This document shows, in pieces, positions 9,263 through 17,866 of a DNA stretch of 64,000 nt. Below the pieces are notes generated by a model that was given only the letters and a program-made list of their open reading frames with translations, had not been told where the DNA came from and ran no database searches. Source of the DNA: Saccharopolyspora hirsuta (GTDB lineage: Bacteria > Actinomycetota > Actinomycetes > Mycobacteriales > Pseudonocardiaceae); NCBI RefSeq assembly GCF_008630535.1, contig NZ_VWPH01000004.1, forward strand, positions 124,001-188,000, written 5' to 3'. The position numbers were made by a program, and so were the translations under genes. Each line of letters opens with the position of its first letter. Position 1 is the stretch's first letter.

Positions 9263-9273
9263 GATATATCAGT
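9263..9273 (+). promoter_or_regulatory. TATATCAGT element upstream of the MHS permease
   Basis: GATATATCAGT, identical over 11 bases to the element upstream of glyA (3574-3584) and differing at one base from that upstream of mscR (5513-5523). It lies 87 bases before the permease GTG and 30 before a small leader frame. Confidence 0.45.
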
Positions 9274-9293
9274 CGTATGGATCAGGGGTGGTC

Positions 9294-9353
9294 ATGCGTC
9301 AGCTCCTCGGTTCGGCCAGGTCGCGCACCCGGCAGGACGGGGCGGCCGGGTGA
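9294..9353 (+). CDS. Possible 19-codon leader peptide
   Basis: ATG at 9294 with an AGGGGTGG sequence just upstream opens a 19-codon frame (MRQLLGSARSRTRQDGAAG) whose TGA overlaps the permease GTG start as GTGA. The permease start itself has only a modest ribosome site, so translational coupling through this leader is plausible. Nothing marks it as an attenuator; it could be chance. Confidence 0.3.
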   Translation: MRQLLGSARSRTRQDGAAG

Positions 9354-10783
9354 ACGGGCCGCCCGTACCGCGCGGCGTGGGCGGCGAGCTGGCCATCGAG
9401 GACGCGCAGACGATCCGCCGCGCCACCACGGCGGCGACGCTGGGCAACATCGCCTCCTGGTACGACTTCGGGCTCTACTCCTACCTCGCCGCGGTCGCGC
9501 TGGACCAGGTGTTCTTCCCCGACGCCGGGGAGTGGGCGGCGGTGCTCACCCTGGGCACCTTCGCCGCCGCGTTCGCGGTGCGCCCGCTCGGCGGGGTGAT
9601 CTTCGGCCCGCTGGGCGACCGGATCGGCCGCACCCGGGTCCTGGCCACCACCATCCTGCTGATGTCGATCGCGACCGCGCTGCTCGGGGTCGTCCCCGGC
9701 TACGGCGCGATCGGCATCGCGGCCCCGGTGCTCGTGCTGTTCATCCGCATGTTGCAGGGCTTCGCCGCGGGCGGCGAGTACACCGGGGCGCTGACCCTCA
9801 TCGCCGAGTACGCGCCGGACCGGCGGCGCGGTTTCCTGGGCAGCTGGCTGGAGTTCGGCACGCTCGTCGGCTACACGCTCGGCGCCGGTGTGTCCGCCGT
9901 CCTCGTCGCGGTGCTGCCCGAGGAGGACCTGCTGGCCTGGGGGTGGCGACTGCCGTTCCTGCTCGCCCTCCCCCTCGGCGTGGTCGGGATCTACCTCCGG
10001 CTGCGCCTGGAGGAGACCCCCGCGTTCCGGCAGCTGATGGAGCGCTCCCCGGCGATGGCGACCATGGCGCTGCGGCGCGTGTTCCAGATCCTGCTGACCC
10101 GGTGCCGCTCGGCGGCGCTGGTCGCGGGCGGGCTGATCGTCGCCTGGAACACCACCAACTACGTGCTGACCAACTACGTGCCGACCTACCTGACGAGAAC
10201 CCTGCCGGGCCACGGCCAGATCGGCGCCAGCGGCGCGCTGTCCGCCTCGCTCCAGGTGCTGGTCATGCTCGCGATGCTGTGCGCGATCGCGTTCGTCGGC
10301 AAGCTCAGCGACCGGATCGGCCGCAAGCCGATCCTGCTCACCGGCAGCATCTCGCTGATCGCGCTCGGGCTGCCCGCGGTGTGGCTGCTGCGCGCGGGGC
10401 TGCCCGGCCAGCTCCTCGGGCTGCTGATCATGGGGTTCGCGCTGCTGTGCTTCGCGGCGGTGACGCCGTCGACGCTGCCCGCGCTGTTCCCCACCTTCGT
10501 CCGCTACGGCAGCCTGTCCATCATCTTCAACGTGTTCGTCTCGGCGTTCGCGGGCACCGCGCCCACCATCATCGGGGTCGCGGTGACCACGACCGGCAAC
10601 CTCGACTGGCCGGGCTACTACCTCATCGGAGCCGGAGCGGTCGGCCTCCTGAGCACGCTGCTGATCGGGGAACCGGCCGGGCGGGCGCTGAAGGGCGCGG
10701 CCCCGCTCACCTCGAGCGCCGACCTGCCCGCCCCACCGCTGTCCCCGGACGGCATCCCGATGGAGAACCCGCACCGGAGCTGA
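9350..10783 (+). CDS. MHS-family MFS symporter (betaine/proline/metabolite type)
   Basis: 477-aa inner-membrane proton symporter of the metabolite:H+ symporter family. It has the early segment ATLGNIASWYDFGLYSYLA, the loop motif GPLGDRIGRTRVL between TM2 and TM3, GFAAGGEYTGALTLIAEYAP in TM5, and the second-half motif GKLSDRIGRKPIL, with about 12 hydrophobic segments. This family includes ProP-like betaine/proline carriers. Position beside the IclR regulator and the demethylase operon suggests it imports the methylated amine. The GTG start at 9350 overlaps the stop of a short leader frame; no better in-frame start exists upstream of the first transmembrane segment. Confidence 0.9.
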   Translation: MNGPPVPRGVGGELAIEDAQTIRRATTAATLGNIASWYDFGLYSYLAAVALDQVFFPDAGEWAAVLTLGTFAAAFAVRPLGGVIFGPLGDRIGRTRVLATTILLMSIATALLGVVPGYGAIGIAAPVLVLFIRMLQGFAAGGEYTGALTLIAEYAPDRRRGFLGSWLEFGTLVGYTLGAGVSAVLVAVLPEEDLLAWGWRLPFLLALPLGVVGIYLRLRLEETPAFRQLMERSPAMATMALRRVFQILLTRCRSAALVAGGLIVAWNTTNYVLTNYVPTYLTRTLPGHGQIGASGALSASLQVLVMLAMLCAIAFVGKLSDRIGRKPILLTGSISLIALGLPAVWLLRAGLPGQLLGLLIMGFALLCFAAVTPSTLPALFPTFVRYGSLSIIFNVFVSAFAGTAPTIIGVAVTTTGNLDWPGYYLIGAGAVGLLSTLLIGEPAGRALKGAAPLTSSADLPAPPLSPDGIPMENPHRS

Positions 10784-10816
10784 TCCGCCGAGCACGGGGC
10801 GCACGAACAGGACCGG

Positions 10817-10909
10817 TTGCCCCGAACCGACGACGGACGCTGCCTGCTGACGTTCGAGCGGACCTACCCGCACCCGCCGGAAAAGGTGTGGCGGGCGATC
10901 TCCCGGGCG
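10817..10909 (+). pseudogene. Remnant of an SRPBCC (AHSA1-like) domain gene
   Basis: The frame directly following the permease reads RTDDGRCLLTFERTYPHP then PEKVWRAISRA, which is the conserved start of Activator-of-Hsp90-ATPase-like SRPBCC proteins (beta-strand plus the P-x-x-VW-x-A helix). The match stops abruptly near 10909, and the frame ends soon after inside the next gene's leader; no ATG/GTG precedes it. The normal domain is about 140 residues, so this is a truncated relic of about 31 codons. Short length limits confidence. Confidence 0.45.
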
Positions 10910-10946
10910 TTAGGGTGTCGCGGACCCGGCGTTGGGAGGAGCGACC

Positions 10947-11741
10947 GTGGACCGCGATGACGCGCAGCCGACACCCGAGGTGGACACCTCGTCGCCGAAC
11001 GTGGCGCGGATGTACGACTACTACCTGGGCGGCGCGGCCAACTTCGCCGTCGACCGGGAGGCCGCCGAGAAGGCGCTGGCGATCACCCCGGAGATCGGCC
11101 GGTTCGCGCGGATGAACCGCTGGTTCCTCGGCCGGGTGGTGCGGTACCTGTGCGAGCGGGGCATCGACCAGTTCCTGGACCTGGGATCCGGGGTGCCGAC
11201 CGTCGGCAACGTCCACGAGATCGCCCAGCAGCACGCCCCGGACGCCCGGGTCGCCTACGTCGACCACGAGCCCGTCGCCGTCGCGCACGCCCGCGCGCTG
11301 CTGGTCGACCAGCCGCACGTCAGCGTCACCCAGGCCGACATCCGCCACCCGGCCGAAGTCCTGTCCGCGCCGGGCGTTTCCGGGCTGCTGGACTTCTCCC
11401 GGCCGGTGGCGGTGCTGGCGGTGGCCATCCTGCACTTCGTGCCCGACTCCGACGACCCGGCCGGGATCCTGCGCACCTACCGCGAGGCCTGCGCGCCGGG
11501 CAGCTACCTGGCGCTGTCGCACGCGGCCACCATCACGATGACCGAGAGCGAGGCGCACCGCGGTCAGAACGTCTACCGCAGCACGACGACACCGCTGGTC
11601 CTGCGCGACCGCGCCGGGATCGCCGCGCTCCTCGACGGGTGCGAGCTGGTCGAACCCGGCCTCACCCCGATCAACCACTGGCCCGAGCCCACCGAGGAGG
11701 CCCCGGCCAACGGCTACGGGGCCGTCGGCAGGATGCGCTGA
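10947..11741 (+). CDS. SAM-dependent methyltransferase, Methyltransf_19 (DUF574) family
   Basis: 264-aa protein of the S-adenosyl methyltransferase family abundant in actinomycetes. Diagnostic segments: NVARMYDYYLGGAANFAVDR near the N-terminus, FLDLGSGVPTVGNVHE (SAM-binding motif I, about residues 75-90), VAYVDHEPVAVAHARALL, and a C-terminal GYGAVGRM. The physiological substrate of this family is largely unknown. The GTG at 10947 follows GGGAGGAG at the right distance; the TTG at 10932 would put that ribosome site inside the gene. It is convergent with, and abuts, the ABC exporter permease gene. No functional link to neighbours is evident. Confidence 0.88.
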   Translation: MDRDDAQPTPEVDTSSPNVARMYDYYLGGAANFAVDREAAEKALAITPEIGRFARMNRWFLGRVVRYLCERGIDQFLDLGSGVPTVGNVHEIAQQHAPDARVAYVDHEPVAVAHARALLVDQPHVSVTQADIRHPAEVLSAPGVSGLLDFSRPVAVLAVAILHFVPDSDDPAGILRTYREACAPGSYLALSHAATITMTESEAHRGQNVYRSTTTPLVLRDRAGIAALLDGCELVEPGLTPINHWPEPTEEAPANGYGAVGRMR

Positions 11742-13337
11742 TCAGCCGAAGTCGCGGCGGCGGAGGGCCAGCAGCCCGGTCCCGGCCAGCAGCGCCGAGA
11801 GCACGAGCATGATCAGCACCGGTGCGGGGTCGAAGGGGGCTCCGGCGACGGTGTTCGGGATGTGGTGGAAGGGCTCGAAGGGCGTTCCGCCCCAACGGCC
11901 GTACAGCGGACCGGCGGCGCGGCCGAGCACCGCCACCGCTGCCCAGACCGCCCACCCGATCGCCGCGGAAGCGCGGGGCACCGCTCCGTAGGCGAGCACG
12001 CAGATCGCGCCGACCAGCCAGACGGCTGGGAGGGTGCCCAGCGTTCCGGCGAGGACGCGCGGGACGTCGGTCGCGGGATCGCCGACGAGGAAGCCGAAGA
12101 ACGCGCCGAACACCCCTCCGGCCGTCGCGAGCACAGCTGCGGTGCCGAGGCCCAGCACCACCAGATGCCCTGCGGCCCAACGGATTCGGGTCAGCGGCGT
12201 GGACTGCACGAGCTCCGCGCGGCCGGAGCGCTCCTCGGCCCGCATCCGCTGCACCACGAGCACCGGGTACAGCGCGATGGTGTGGGCGAAGATCAGGATC
12301 ATGGCCCACAGCCCGAAGTCGACCAGACCGGCGCCGGGGCTGCCGCCGAAGGCGCGGAGCAGGTTGTCCGTCGTGACGCCGGGGGCTTGCGTCCACTGGT
12401 GCATCAACGTGCTGACCCCACCGGCTGCGGCGGCGAAACCTGCGACCGCGAAGACCCACTTGAGCAGCAGGTCGCGCTGGAGCCGCCACGCCAAGCTGAT
12501 CGGGCCGCGCAGACCGGGCGCGGTCGCCGGACCTTTGCGCTCCGGGAACGCACCGGCGCCAAGGTCGCGGTGCTCGACCAGGCGGTAGGCGGTCGTCGTC
12601 AGCGCGGCGGCCACCGCGACCGGAATCACGAGCGCCCACCACCGGTTGTTCCAGTACGGCTCCACCGCGTGGATCCAGCCGAGCGGCGAGGCCCACTTCA
12701 TCCAGTGCAGTTCGGACGCGTCACCGGCGTAGCGCAGGACGTAGGCGACTCCGAGCACGAGCAAGCTCAGCGCTCGCGCGGTGCGGGCCGTCCGGCTGAG
12801 CTGGGCGAGCACTGCGGCGATGGCGCCGAACAGCACTCCGGACGCGCTGACCGCCGCGCCGTAGGCAAGCGATCCGGCCGGGTCCAGCCCGATGCCGATC
12901 AGCGCGATCGCGGTGGCCGCGCCACCGACGAGGCTGATCCCGCTCGCCACCAGCAGTGCCGCCGTCAGCGGAGCACGGCGGCCGACCGCCCCCGCGCGCA
13001 GCAGCTCGATGCGCCCGGCGTCCTCGTCGGCGCGGGTGTGCCGGACGACCACCAGCACGGCGGCGAGCGCGCTGAACAGGTAGAGGAAACCGCCGCTGCG
13101 CCAGGCCGCGAGGTAGCCGAGGTCGGGGACGACGAATCCGCCGCCCAGCGCCCGGAAGAAGTTGTTGCGGTTGATCAGGTCTGCGTACTCGGCCATCCGC
13201 TCCGGGCTCGGCATGGCGCGCTCGATGTAGGAGACCAGCACCAGGGCCAGCGCGATGAGCAGCACGATCCACCACGGCGCGATGGTGCGCTCGCGCCGCA
13301 GCGCCAACCGCACCAGGCTCACCGTCCCGGCGCTCAT
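11742..13337 (-). CDS. ABC-2-type exporter permease
   Basis: 531-aa polytopic membrane protein with about 12 hydrophobic segments in two similar halves, as in the duplicated permeases of actinomycete antibiotic/drug exporters (tetronasin-type). Both halves carry an [24 protein letters not shown] motif after the second helix (near residues 110 and 350), typical of this family. The ATG at 13335-13337 overlaps the ATPase stop by four bases; the longer open frame upstream lies over the ATPase gene. Last gene of a TetR-ATPase-permease operon. The exported compound is unknown. Confidence 0.88.
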   Translation of the reverse strand: MSAGTVSLVRLALRRERTIAPWWIVLLIALALVLVSYIERAMPSPERMAEYADLINRNNFFRALGGGFVVPDLGYLAAWRSGGFLYLFSALAAVLVVVRHTRADEDAGRIELLRAGAVGRRAPLTAALLVASGISLVGGAATAIALIGIGLDPAGSLAYGAAVSASGVLFGAIAAVLAQLSRTARTARALSLLVLGVAYVLRYAGDASELHWMKWASPLGWIHAVEPYWNNRWWALVIPVAVAAALTTTAYRLVEHRDLGAGAFPERKGPATAPGLRGPISLAWRLQRDLLLKWVFAVAGFAAAAGGVSTLMHQWTQAPGVTTDNLLRAFGGSPGAGLVDFGLWAMILIFAHTIALYPVLVVQRMRAEERSGRAELVQSTPLTRIRWAAGHLVVLGLGTAAVLATAGGVFGAFFGFLVGDPATDVPRVLAGTLGTLPAVWLVGAICVLAYGAVPRASAAIGWAVWAAVAVLGRAAGPLYGRWGGTPFEPFHHIPNTVAGAPFDPAPVLIMLVLSALLAGTGLLALRRRDFG

Positions 13338-14224
13338 CGCTGCCCGGCCGTCTCGTAGTGGCGCAGGAACAGCTGCTCCAAGGTCGGCGGTCGGCTGACC
13401 AGGCGGCGGACGCCGAGCGCGTCGAGCTGGCGCAGCGCCGGGCCGAGAGCCGCAGCGTCGACTTCGAAGCGCACCACGTCGCCGTCGGCCCGAAGGTCGT
13501 GCACCCCGGGAAGGTCGGTGAGCCCAGCGGGCGGTCCGGCGACCTCGGCCTCGACGGAGGTCCGGGCCAGGTGACTCAGTTCGGCCAGGCTTCCGGTGTC
13601 CACCGTGCGGCCGTCGCGGATGATGGTGACCCGGTCGCACAGGTCCTCAACCTCGGTCAGCACGTGGCTGGACAGCAGCACCGTCCGGGCGCCGCGCTCC
13701 TCGCGGACGAGATCGCGGAAGACCTGCTCCACCAACGGGTCCAGCCCCGAGGTGGGTTCGTCGAGGACCAGCAGCTCGGCGTCGGAGGCGAACGCGGCGA
13801 TCAGCGCCACCTTCTGCCGGTTGCCCTTGGAGTAGGCGCGGGCCTTGGTCCGCGGGTCCAGGTCGAACCGCTCGATCAGCCCCTCCCGCCGCGCGCGGCT
13901 GGCGCTGCCGCGCGACCGGACGAGCAGGTCGATGATCTCGCCCCCGGAAAGTCCCGGCCACAGCGTCACATCGCCGGGCACGTAGGCCAGCCGCGAGTGC
14001 AGCCCGGTCGCGTCGCGCCACGGATCGCCGCCGAACAGCCGGGCGCTGCCCGCGTCCGCGCGCAGCAGGCCGAGCAGGATCCGGATCGCGGTGCTCTTCC
14101 CGGCACCGTTCGGGCCGAGGAACCCGTGCACCTCGCCAGCGGTCACGGTGAGGTCGAGCCCGTCCAGCGCGGTGGTGCGGCCGAAGGCCTTGACCAGTCC
14201 GCGGACCTCTATCGGAGCTGTCAT
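13334..14224 (-). CDS. ABC exporter ATP-binding protein
   Basis: 296-aa cytoplasmic ATPase: Walker [10 protein letters not shown] (about residue 39-47), signature [15 protein letters not shown] (a degenerate LSGGQ, usual for this DrrA-like class), Walker [13 protein letters not shown], and H-loop [11 protein letters not shown]. The C-terminal 80 residues form the extra domain found in drug-exporter ATPases. It overlaps the TetR stop (ATGA) and the permease start (ATGA), so the three genes are translationally coupled. Likely efflux of a toxic or secreted metabolite, controlled by the TetR protein. Confidence 0.92.
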   Translation of the reverse strand: MTAPIEVRGLVKAFGRTTALDGLDLTVTAGEVHGFLGPNGAGKSTAIRILLGLLRADAGSARLFGGDPWRDATGLHSRLAYVPGDVTLWPGLSGGEIIDLLVRSRGSASRARREGLIERFDLDPRTKARAYSKGNRQKVALIAAFASDAELLVLDEPTSGLDPLVEQVFRDLVREERGARTVLLSSHVLTEVEDLCDRVTIIRDGRTVDTGSLAELSHLARTSVEAEVAGPPAGLTDLPGVHDLRADGDVVRFEVDAAALGPALRQLDALGVRRLVSRPPTLEQLFLRHYETAGQR

Positions 14225-14853
14225 CGGGAGCTCTCTCCGCCCTCGGGCAGGCGGGACCGGATCTCGGCCGCCTCCTCCGGGCTCAGGTAGGGGTGGGAGT
14301 AGACTTCGAGCAAGGTCCGGGCCAGCAGGTCGGCCCCTTCCGGGCTGAACACGTCGACACCGAGACCTCGCGAGACGTGCTCGTGGAGCACCGCGACGGA
14401 CAACGCCATCGCCGCCCCCACCGTCGCCCTGGCCTGGCGCGGGACCTCGGGCGGATCGGCCCGCTTCTCGTCGGCCTCGGCCAGCCACTGGGCGCCCAGC
14501 TCGACCAGCTTGTCGAACAGCGGAGCGGCCCGGCCCTCGGTCAGAGCGCGCAGGACGTAGCTCCGGTAGGGCCCGAAGACGGCTCCGGCGACCGCCACGT
14601 AGTTGACGCCGCCGGGGGATTCGTCGGCCCTGACCTGGTCGTTGAGGTTGTTCAGCGCCTTGGCCAGGTGGGCGTCGCACGCCTCGCGCAGCGCCTCCTT
14701 GGAGCCGAAGTGGTGGCGCACCAGCCCGGACGAAACGCCTGCGGTCTCCGCGATCCCCCGGATCGTCGCGCGGTCGAACCCGTGCTCGCCGAAGTGCCGC
14801 AGCGCGGCATCCCGGATCCGGGCGCGAGCGGTGAGGTCTTCAGGGTCGGTCAT
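14221..14853 (-). CDS. TetR-family regulator of the ABC exporter
   Basis: 210-aa regulator. N-terminal helix-turn-helix at residues about 10-55: [42 protein letters not shown]. The variable C-terminal part should bind ligand. ATG at 14853 has GGAGG five bases upstream; the GTG six bases earlier would place that site too close. First gene of the exporter operon, so autorepression relieved by an exported compound is the simple model (inference). Direct repeats GCGTGTAG lie just upstream. Confidence 0.92.
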   Translation of the reverse strand: MTDPEDLTARARIRDAALRHFGEHGFDRATIRGIAETAGVSSGLVRHHFGSKEALREACDAHLAKALNNLNDQVRADESPGGVNYVAVAGAVFGPYRSYVLRALTEGRAAPLFDKLVELGAQWLAEADEKRADPPEVPRQARATVGAAMALSVAVLHEHVSRGLGVDVFSPEGADLLARTLLEVYSHPYLSPEEAAEIRSRLPEGGESSR

Positions 14854-14880
14854 GGCCACCTCCGACGCCGGACTGTACGC

Positions 14881-14908
14881 GCGTGTAGGTCACTGCACAA
14901 GCGTGTAG
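14881..14908. promoter_or_regulatory. Direct repeats upstream of tetR-ABC operon
   Basis: GCGTGTAG at 14881-14888 and again at 14901-14908, spaced 20 bases (about two helical turns), 28-55 bases upstream of the TetR start. Could be its operator; TetR sites are more often inverted repeats, so confidence is modest. Confidence 0.3.
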
Positions 14909-14965
14909 TCGGAGGGGTGGAGGTGCTCGGGGATCGGTGGTGGTGCTTCGCGGTCCTGGCTAGGA

Positions 14966-15131
14966 GGGGTGCGGGGTTGGGTTGGGTTCGAAGCGGTGGG
15001 TGGTTGCTTTGGGTGGTGTTGCAGTTTCAATCGAAATTGCCGTCGTTCTCGACGGAGCCGGCAGTGGCGAGGTGGGGCAATTTCAATCGAAACTGCAGTC
15101 GTCACCACCACGCCCTAGGAGGTGATACGGG
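14966..15131. repeat. Interspersed repeat, family 1, copy A
   Basis: About 165 bases that align with 26581-26756. It contains two inverted 21-base arms, 15021-15041 and 15076-15096 (two mismatches), separated by 34 bases; each arm holds the core TTTCAATCGAAA. The flank GAAGCGGTGGGTGGTTGC before the arms is also shared. It fills most of the 305-base gap between tetR and the amidase gene; I see no gene in it. Confidence 0.75.
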
Positions 15132-15158
15132 GTTTCGGACGGCCGTGCGCACGGGCGG

Positions 15159-16625
15159 TCACGCGGTTGGGGTGAGCGTGGGCCACTGGATTCTGGGGGT
15201 GAGTGCTTCGATCGCTGCTGCGATGCGGAACACCTGTTGTTCTTCGTGGGGGTGGCCCACCACCTGGATTCCCGTGGGGACTCCGTTCTCGGCCTTGCCG
15301 CTGGGGACGGAGAGGACCGGGCAGCGGTTGGCGACGTTGAACGGGCTCGTCAGGTGGGCTTGCCAGTAGTGGTCGTGGTGTTGTCCGGCGATGTCGATGC
15401 CGTTGAGGTAGTCGCCTTCGGCGGAGAGGGCCGTGACCGCGTTGGTCGGGCAGATCAGGGCGTCCACTTCGGCCATCGCCGCGGCCAGTTCTCGTTGCAT
15501 CGCCGCGTCGAGCGCCAGCGAGTCGAGCAGGCTGGTTCGCTCCGCCGCTCGGCGGGCGTCGGCGATGAAGCGCTGGGCGTACGGGGCGAGGGTCTCCACG
15601 CCGCCGGATTCCCGTTCCACGGCCGGGGCCAGGATGTGGCCGAAGTGGGCGAAGATCGTGCGCATCACCTGGTCGCCGGTCCACGGCAGGTCCAGCGGTA
15701 CGACGACGGCACCTGCCCGCTCCAGGCGGGTTGCGACGTCCACTGTGGCCGCTTCGACCTCCGGTTCCACCGGGAAGTCGCCCAGCCGCAACGAAAGTCC
15801 GATCCGCGTGCCGCGCAGCGCGCCCACCGGGTCCTCGGGCAGCTCGATCGCTGCTCCCTGCGGGCCCCACGACGCGTGGTCGGCCGGGTGCTGGCCCGAC
15901 ATGACCGAGGCGAGCAGCGCGGTGTCCGCCACGGTGCGGGCCATCGGTCCGTCGCCGCGGTACCAGTCGGCGCTGAGCGGTGGGAGGCCCGGTATCCGGC
16001 CGTACGGCGCTTTGTAGCCGACGGTTCCGGTGAACGCCGCGGGCACGCGCGTCGAACCGGCGATGTCCGATGCCGTGGCCAGCGTCGTCATGCCCGCGGC
16101 CAGGGCTGCTCCAGCACCGCCGGAGGAACCTCCCGGCGTGGTGGCCAGGTTCCACGGGTTGCGGGTCACTCCCCACATCGGACTGTGCGTGACCGTGGCG
16201 CAGCTGAACTCCGGCGTGGTCGTGCGGGCGTGGATGATCCCGCCCGCTCGCCGGATGCGCTCGACCACCGGGTGGTCCTCCGCGGCCACCCGCCCGGCGT
16301 GCGCGGCCAGCCCCTGCTCGATCCGGCGTCCGGCGAGGTTGTGCTTCTCCTTCGTCGCCACCGGGATCCCGAGCAGCGGGGCCGTGGGTTCCTCGTCGCG
16401 GGCCGCGCGGAGGTACGCCGTCGCCGCGCGTTCCGCTTCCGCCCGCGCCTCGTCGAAGAAGGTCTCGGTGAACGCGTTGATGCCGGTTTCCCGGTCGCCG
16501 TTGACCCGGCCCGCCTGGTCCACGACGGCGTCCAGGAGTTCCACCGGGGACAGCTCCAGGCTGCGAAATGCCCGCAGCGCGGTGACGGCGTCGAGGTGGG
16601 CGAGCTCGCCGTGGGAACCGGTCAC
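15159..16625 (-). CDS. Amidase (amidase-signature family)
   Basis: 488-aa serine amidohydrolase with the Ser-cisSer-Lys triad visible: lysine in IPVATKEKHNLAG (about residue 95), the Gly/Ser loop TTPGGSSGGAGAALAAGM, and the nucleophile segment DIAGSTRVPAAFTG. Substrate preference cannot be read. The GTG start overlaps the stop of the carbamoylase gene (GTGA), placing it as the last gene of the MHS permease-carbamoylase-amidase operon. Together the pair could open carbamoyl and amide bonds of a ureide or N-carbamoyl compound (inference). Confidence 0.9.
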   Translation of the reverse strand: MTGSHGELAHLDAVTALRAFRSLELSPVELLDAVVDQAGRVNGDRETGINAFTETFFDEARAEAERAATAYLRAARDEEPTAPLLGIPVATKEKHNLAGRRIEQGLAAHAGRVAAEDHPVVERIRRAGGIIHARTTTPEFSCATVTHSPMWGVTRNPWNLATTPGGSSGGAGAALAAGMTTLATASDIAGSTRVPAAFTGTVGYKAPYGRIPGLPPLSADWYRGDGPMARTVADTALLASVMSGQHPADHASWGPQGAAIELPEDPVGALRGTRIGLSLRLGDFPVEPEVEAATVDVATRLERAGAVVVPLDLPWTGDQVMRTIFAHFGHILAPAVERESGGVETLAPYAQRFIADARRAAERTSLLDSLALDAAMQRELAAAMAEVDALICPTNAVTALSAEGDYLNGIDIAGQHHDHYWQAHLTSPFNVANRCPVLSVPSGKAENGVPTGIQVVGHPHEEQQVFRIAAAIEALTPRIQWPTLTPTA

Positions 16626-17866
16626 TGGCCAGCCTCCTCGTCGAGCCCGCCCTGCAGCAGCTCCCAGGTCGCTTCGGTGAGCGCGTCGACACCGACGGCC
16701 ATCTGGTCGTCGGTGGTGAACTCGCGCTCGCAGTGGCTCACGCCGTCGATGGAGGGGATGAACAGCATCAGGGCCGGGACGATCCGGTTCATCGCCACCG
16801 AGTCGTGCCCGGCCATGGTGTTGATCCGGCGGATGCCCACCCCCAGGTCGGCGGCGACCTTCTCGGAGATCTCCAGGCCCTGCTCCGGGAAGCTCTGCAC
16901 CGGCCGGACGTCGAAGTCGCGGACGTCGATGGTCAGGTCGTGCTCGCTCGCCACCGCCGCGATCCGCTCCAGCAGCAGCGCGCGGGCCTCCTGGACGATC
17001 TCCGGCGCGTTGGCCCGGATGTCGGCGACGAGGTGGACGCGGCGGGGCACCACGATCGGCGAGTTCGGTTCGAGGGTGAGGTGGCCGACCGAGGACACGA
17101 TCGACTCCGGTTCGAACTCGGCGGTCACGTCGTGCACGAGCACCACGACCTTGGACGCGGCGACCAGCGCGTCGCGGCGGTCGGCCATCGCGGTCGCGCC
17201 GGTGTGCGACTGCTCCCCCAGCACCTCCACGTCGAGCTTCTGCGTGTACCAGCTGCGGTCCACCGCGCCGAGCGCGATGCCCTCCCGCTCCAGGACCGGG
17301 CCCTGCTCGATGTGGATCTCGGCGTAGGCGACCGGCGTCGGCCGCTCATCGGTGCCGCGGTAGCCGATGGCGTCCAGGGCTTCGGCGACGGTGACCCCGT
17401 CGGGGTCGGCGACCTGCAGCATCTCCTGCTCGTCCATCAGCCCGGCGAACACCGAGCTGCCCATGATCGACGGCGCGAACCGGCTGCCCTCCTCGTTGAA
17501 CCAGTCGACCACCGCGAGGTTGTACTTCGGCGGCTCGCCCTGCGCCACCCGGGCGGCGAGCCGGTCCGCCGCGTGCAGGGCGGCGATCACGCCGTAGGCG
17601 CCGTCGAACCGGCCGCCGAGCGGCTGGCTGTCCAGGTGCGATCCGACCAGGACGTAGTCCGCGCCCGGCCGCCACTCCACCAGCGCGAACAGGTTGCCGA
17701 TGGAGTCGGTCCGCACCGGCCAGCCGCGCTGCGCGGCGAAGGCGACGAACCAGTCCCGCATCTCCTTGTCCTCCGGGGTGGCCGCCTGGCGCTCCACGCC
17801 GCCAGCGGGCGTGGCGCCGATCGCGGCCACCTGGTGGAAGTCGGTCAGGAACGCTTCGGTGCTCAC
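16622..17866 (-). CDS. M20-family N-carbamoyl-L-amino-acid hydrolase / ureidase-type amidohydrolase
   Basis: 414-aa binuclear-metal hydrolase of the hydantoinase/carbamoylase branch of M20 (relatives include L-carbamoylases, beta-ureidopropionase and allantoate amidohydrolase). Metal-binding segments are GSHLDSQPLGGRFDG, WFNEEGSRF, HIEQGPVLE and the C-terminal TMAGHDSVAMN, all intact. It splits an N-carbamoyl group to ammonia, CO2 and the amino compound. GTG start overlaps the permease stop by four bases; the longer upstream frame is antisense or out-of-frame coding. Operon partners are an MHS permease and an amidase; a LysR gene lies upstream. Confidence 0.9.
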   Translation of the reverse strand: MSTEAFLTDFHQVAAIGATPAGGVERQAATPEDKEMRDWFVAFAAQRGWPVRTDSIGNLFALVEWRPGADYVLVGSHLDSQPLGGRFDGAYGVIAALHAADRLAARVAQGEPPKYNLAVVDWFNEEGSRFAPSIMGSSVFAGLMDEQEMLQVADPDGVTVAEALDAIGYRGTDERPTPVAYAEIHIEQGPVLEREGIALGAVDRSWYTQKLDVEVLGEQSHTGATAMADRRDALVAASKVVVLVHDVTAEFEPESIVSSVGHLTLEPNSPIVVPRRVHLVADIRANAPEIVQEARALLLERIAAVASEHDLTIDVRDFDVRPVQSFPEQGLEISEKVAADLGVGIRRINTMAGHDSVAMNRIVPALMLFIPSIDGVSHCEREFTTDDQMAVGVDALTEATWELLQGGLDEEAGQ

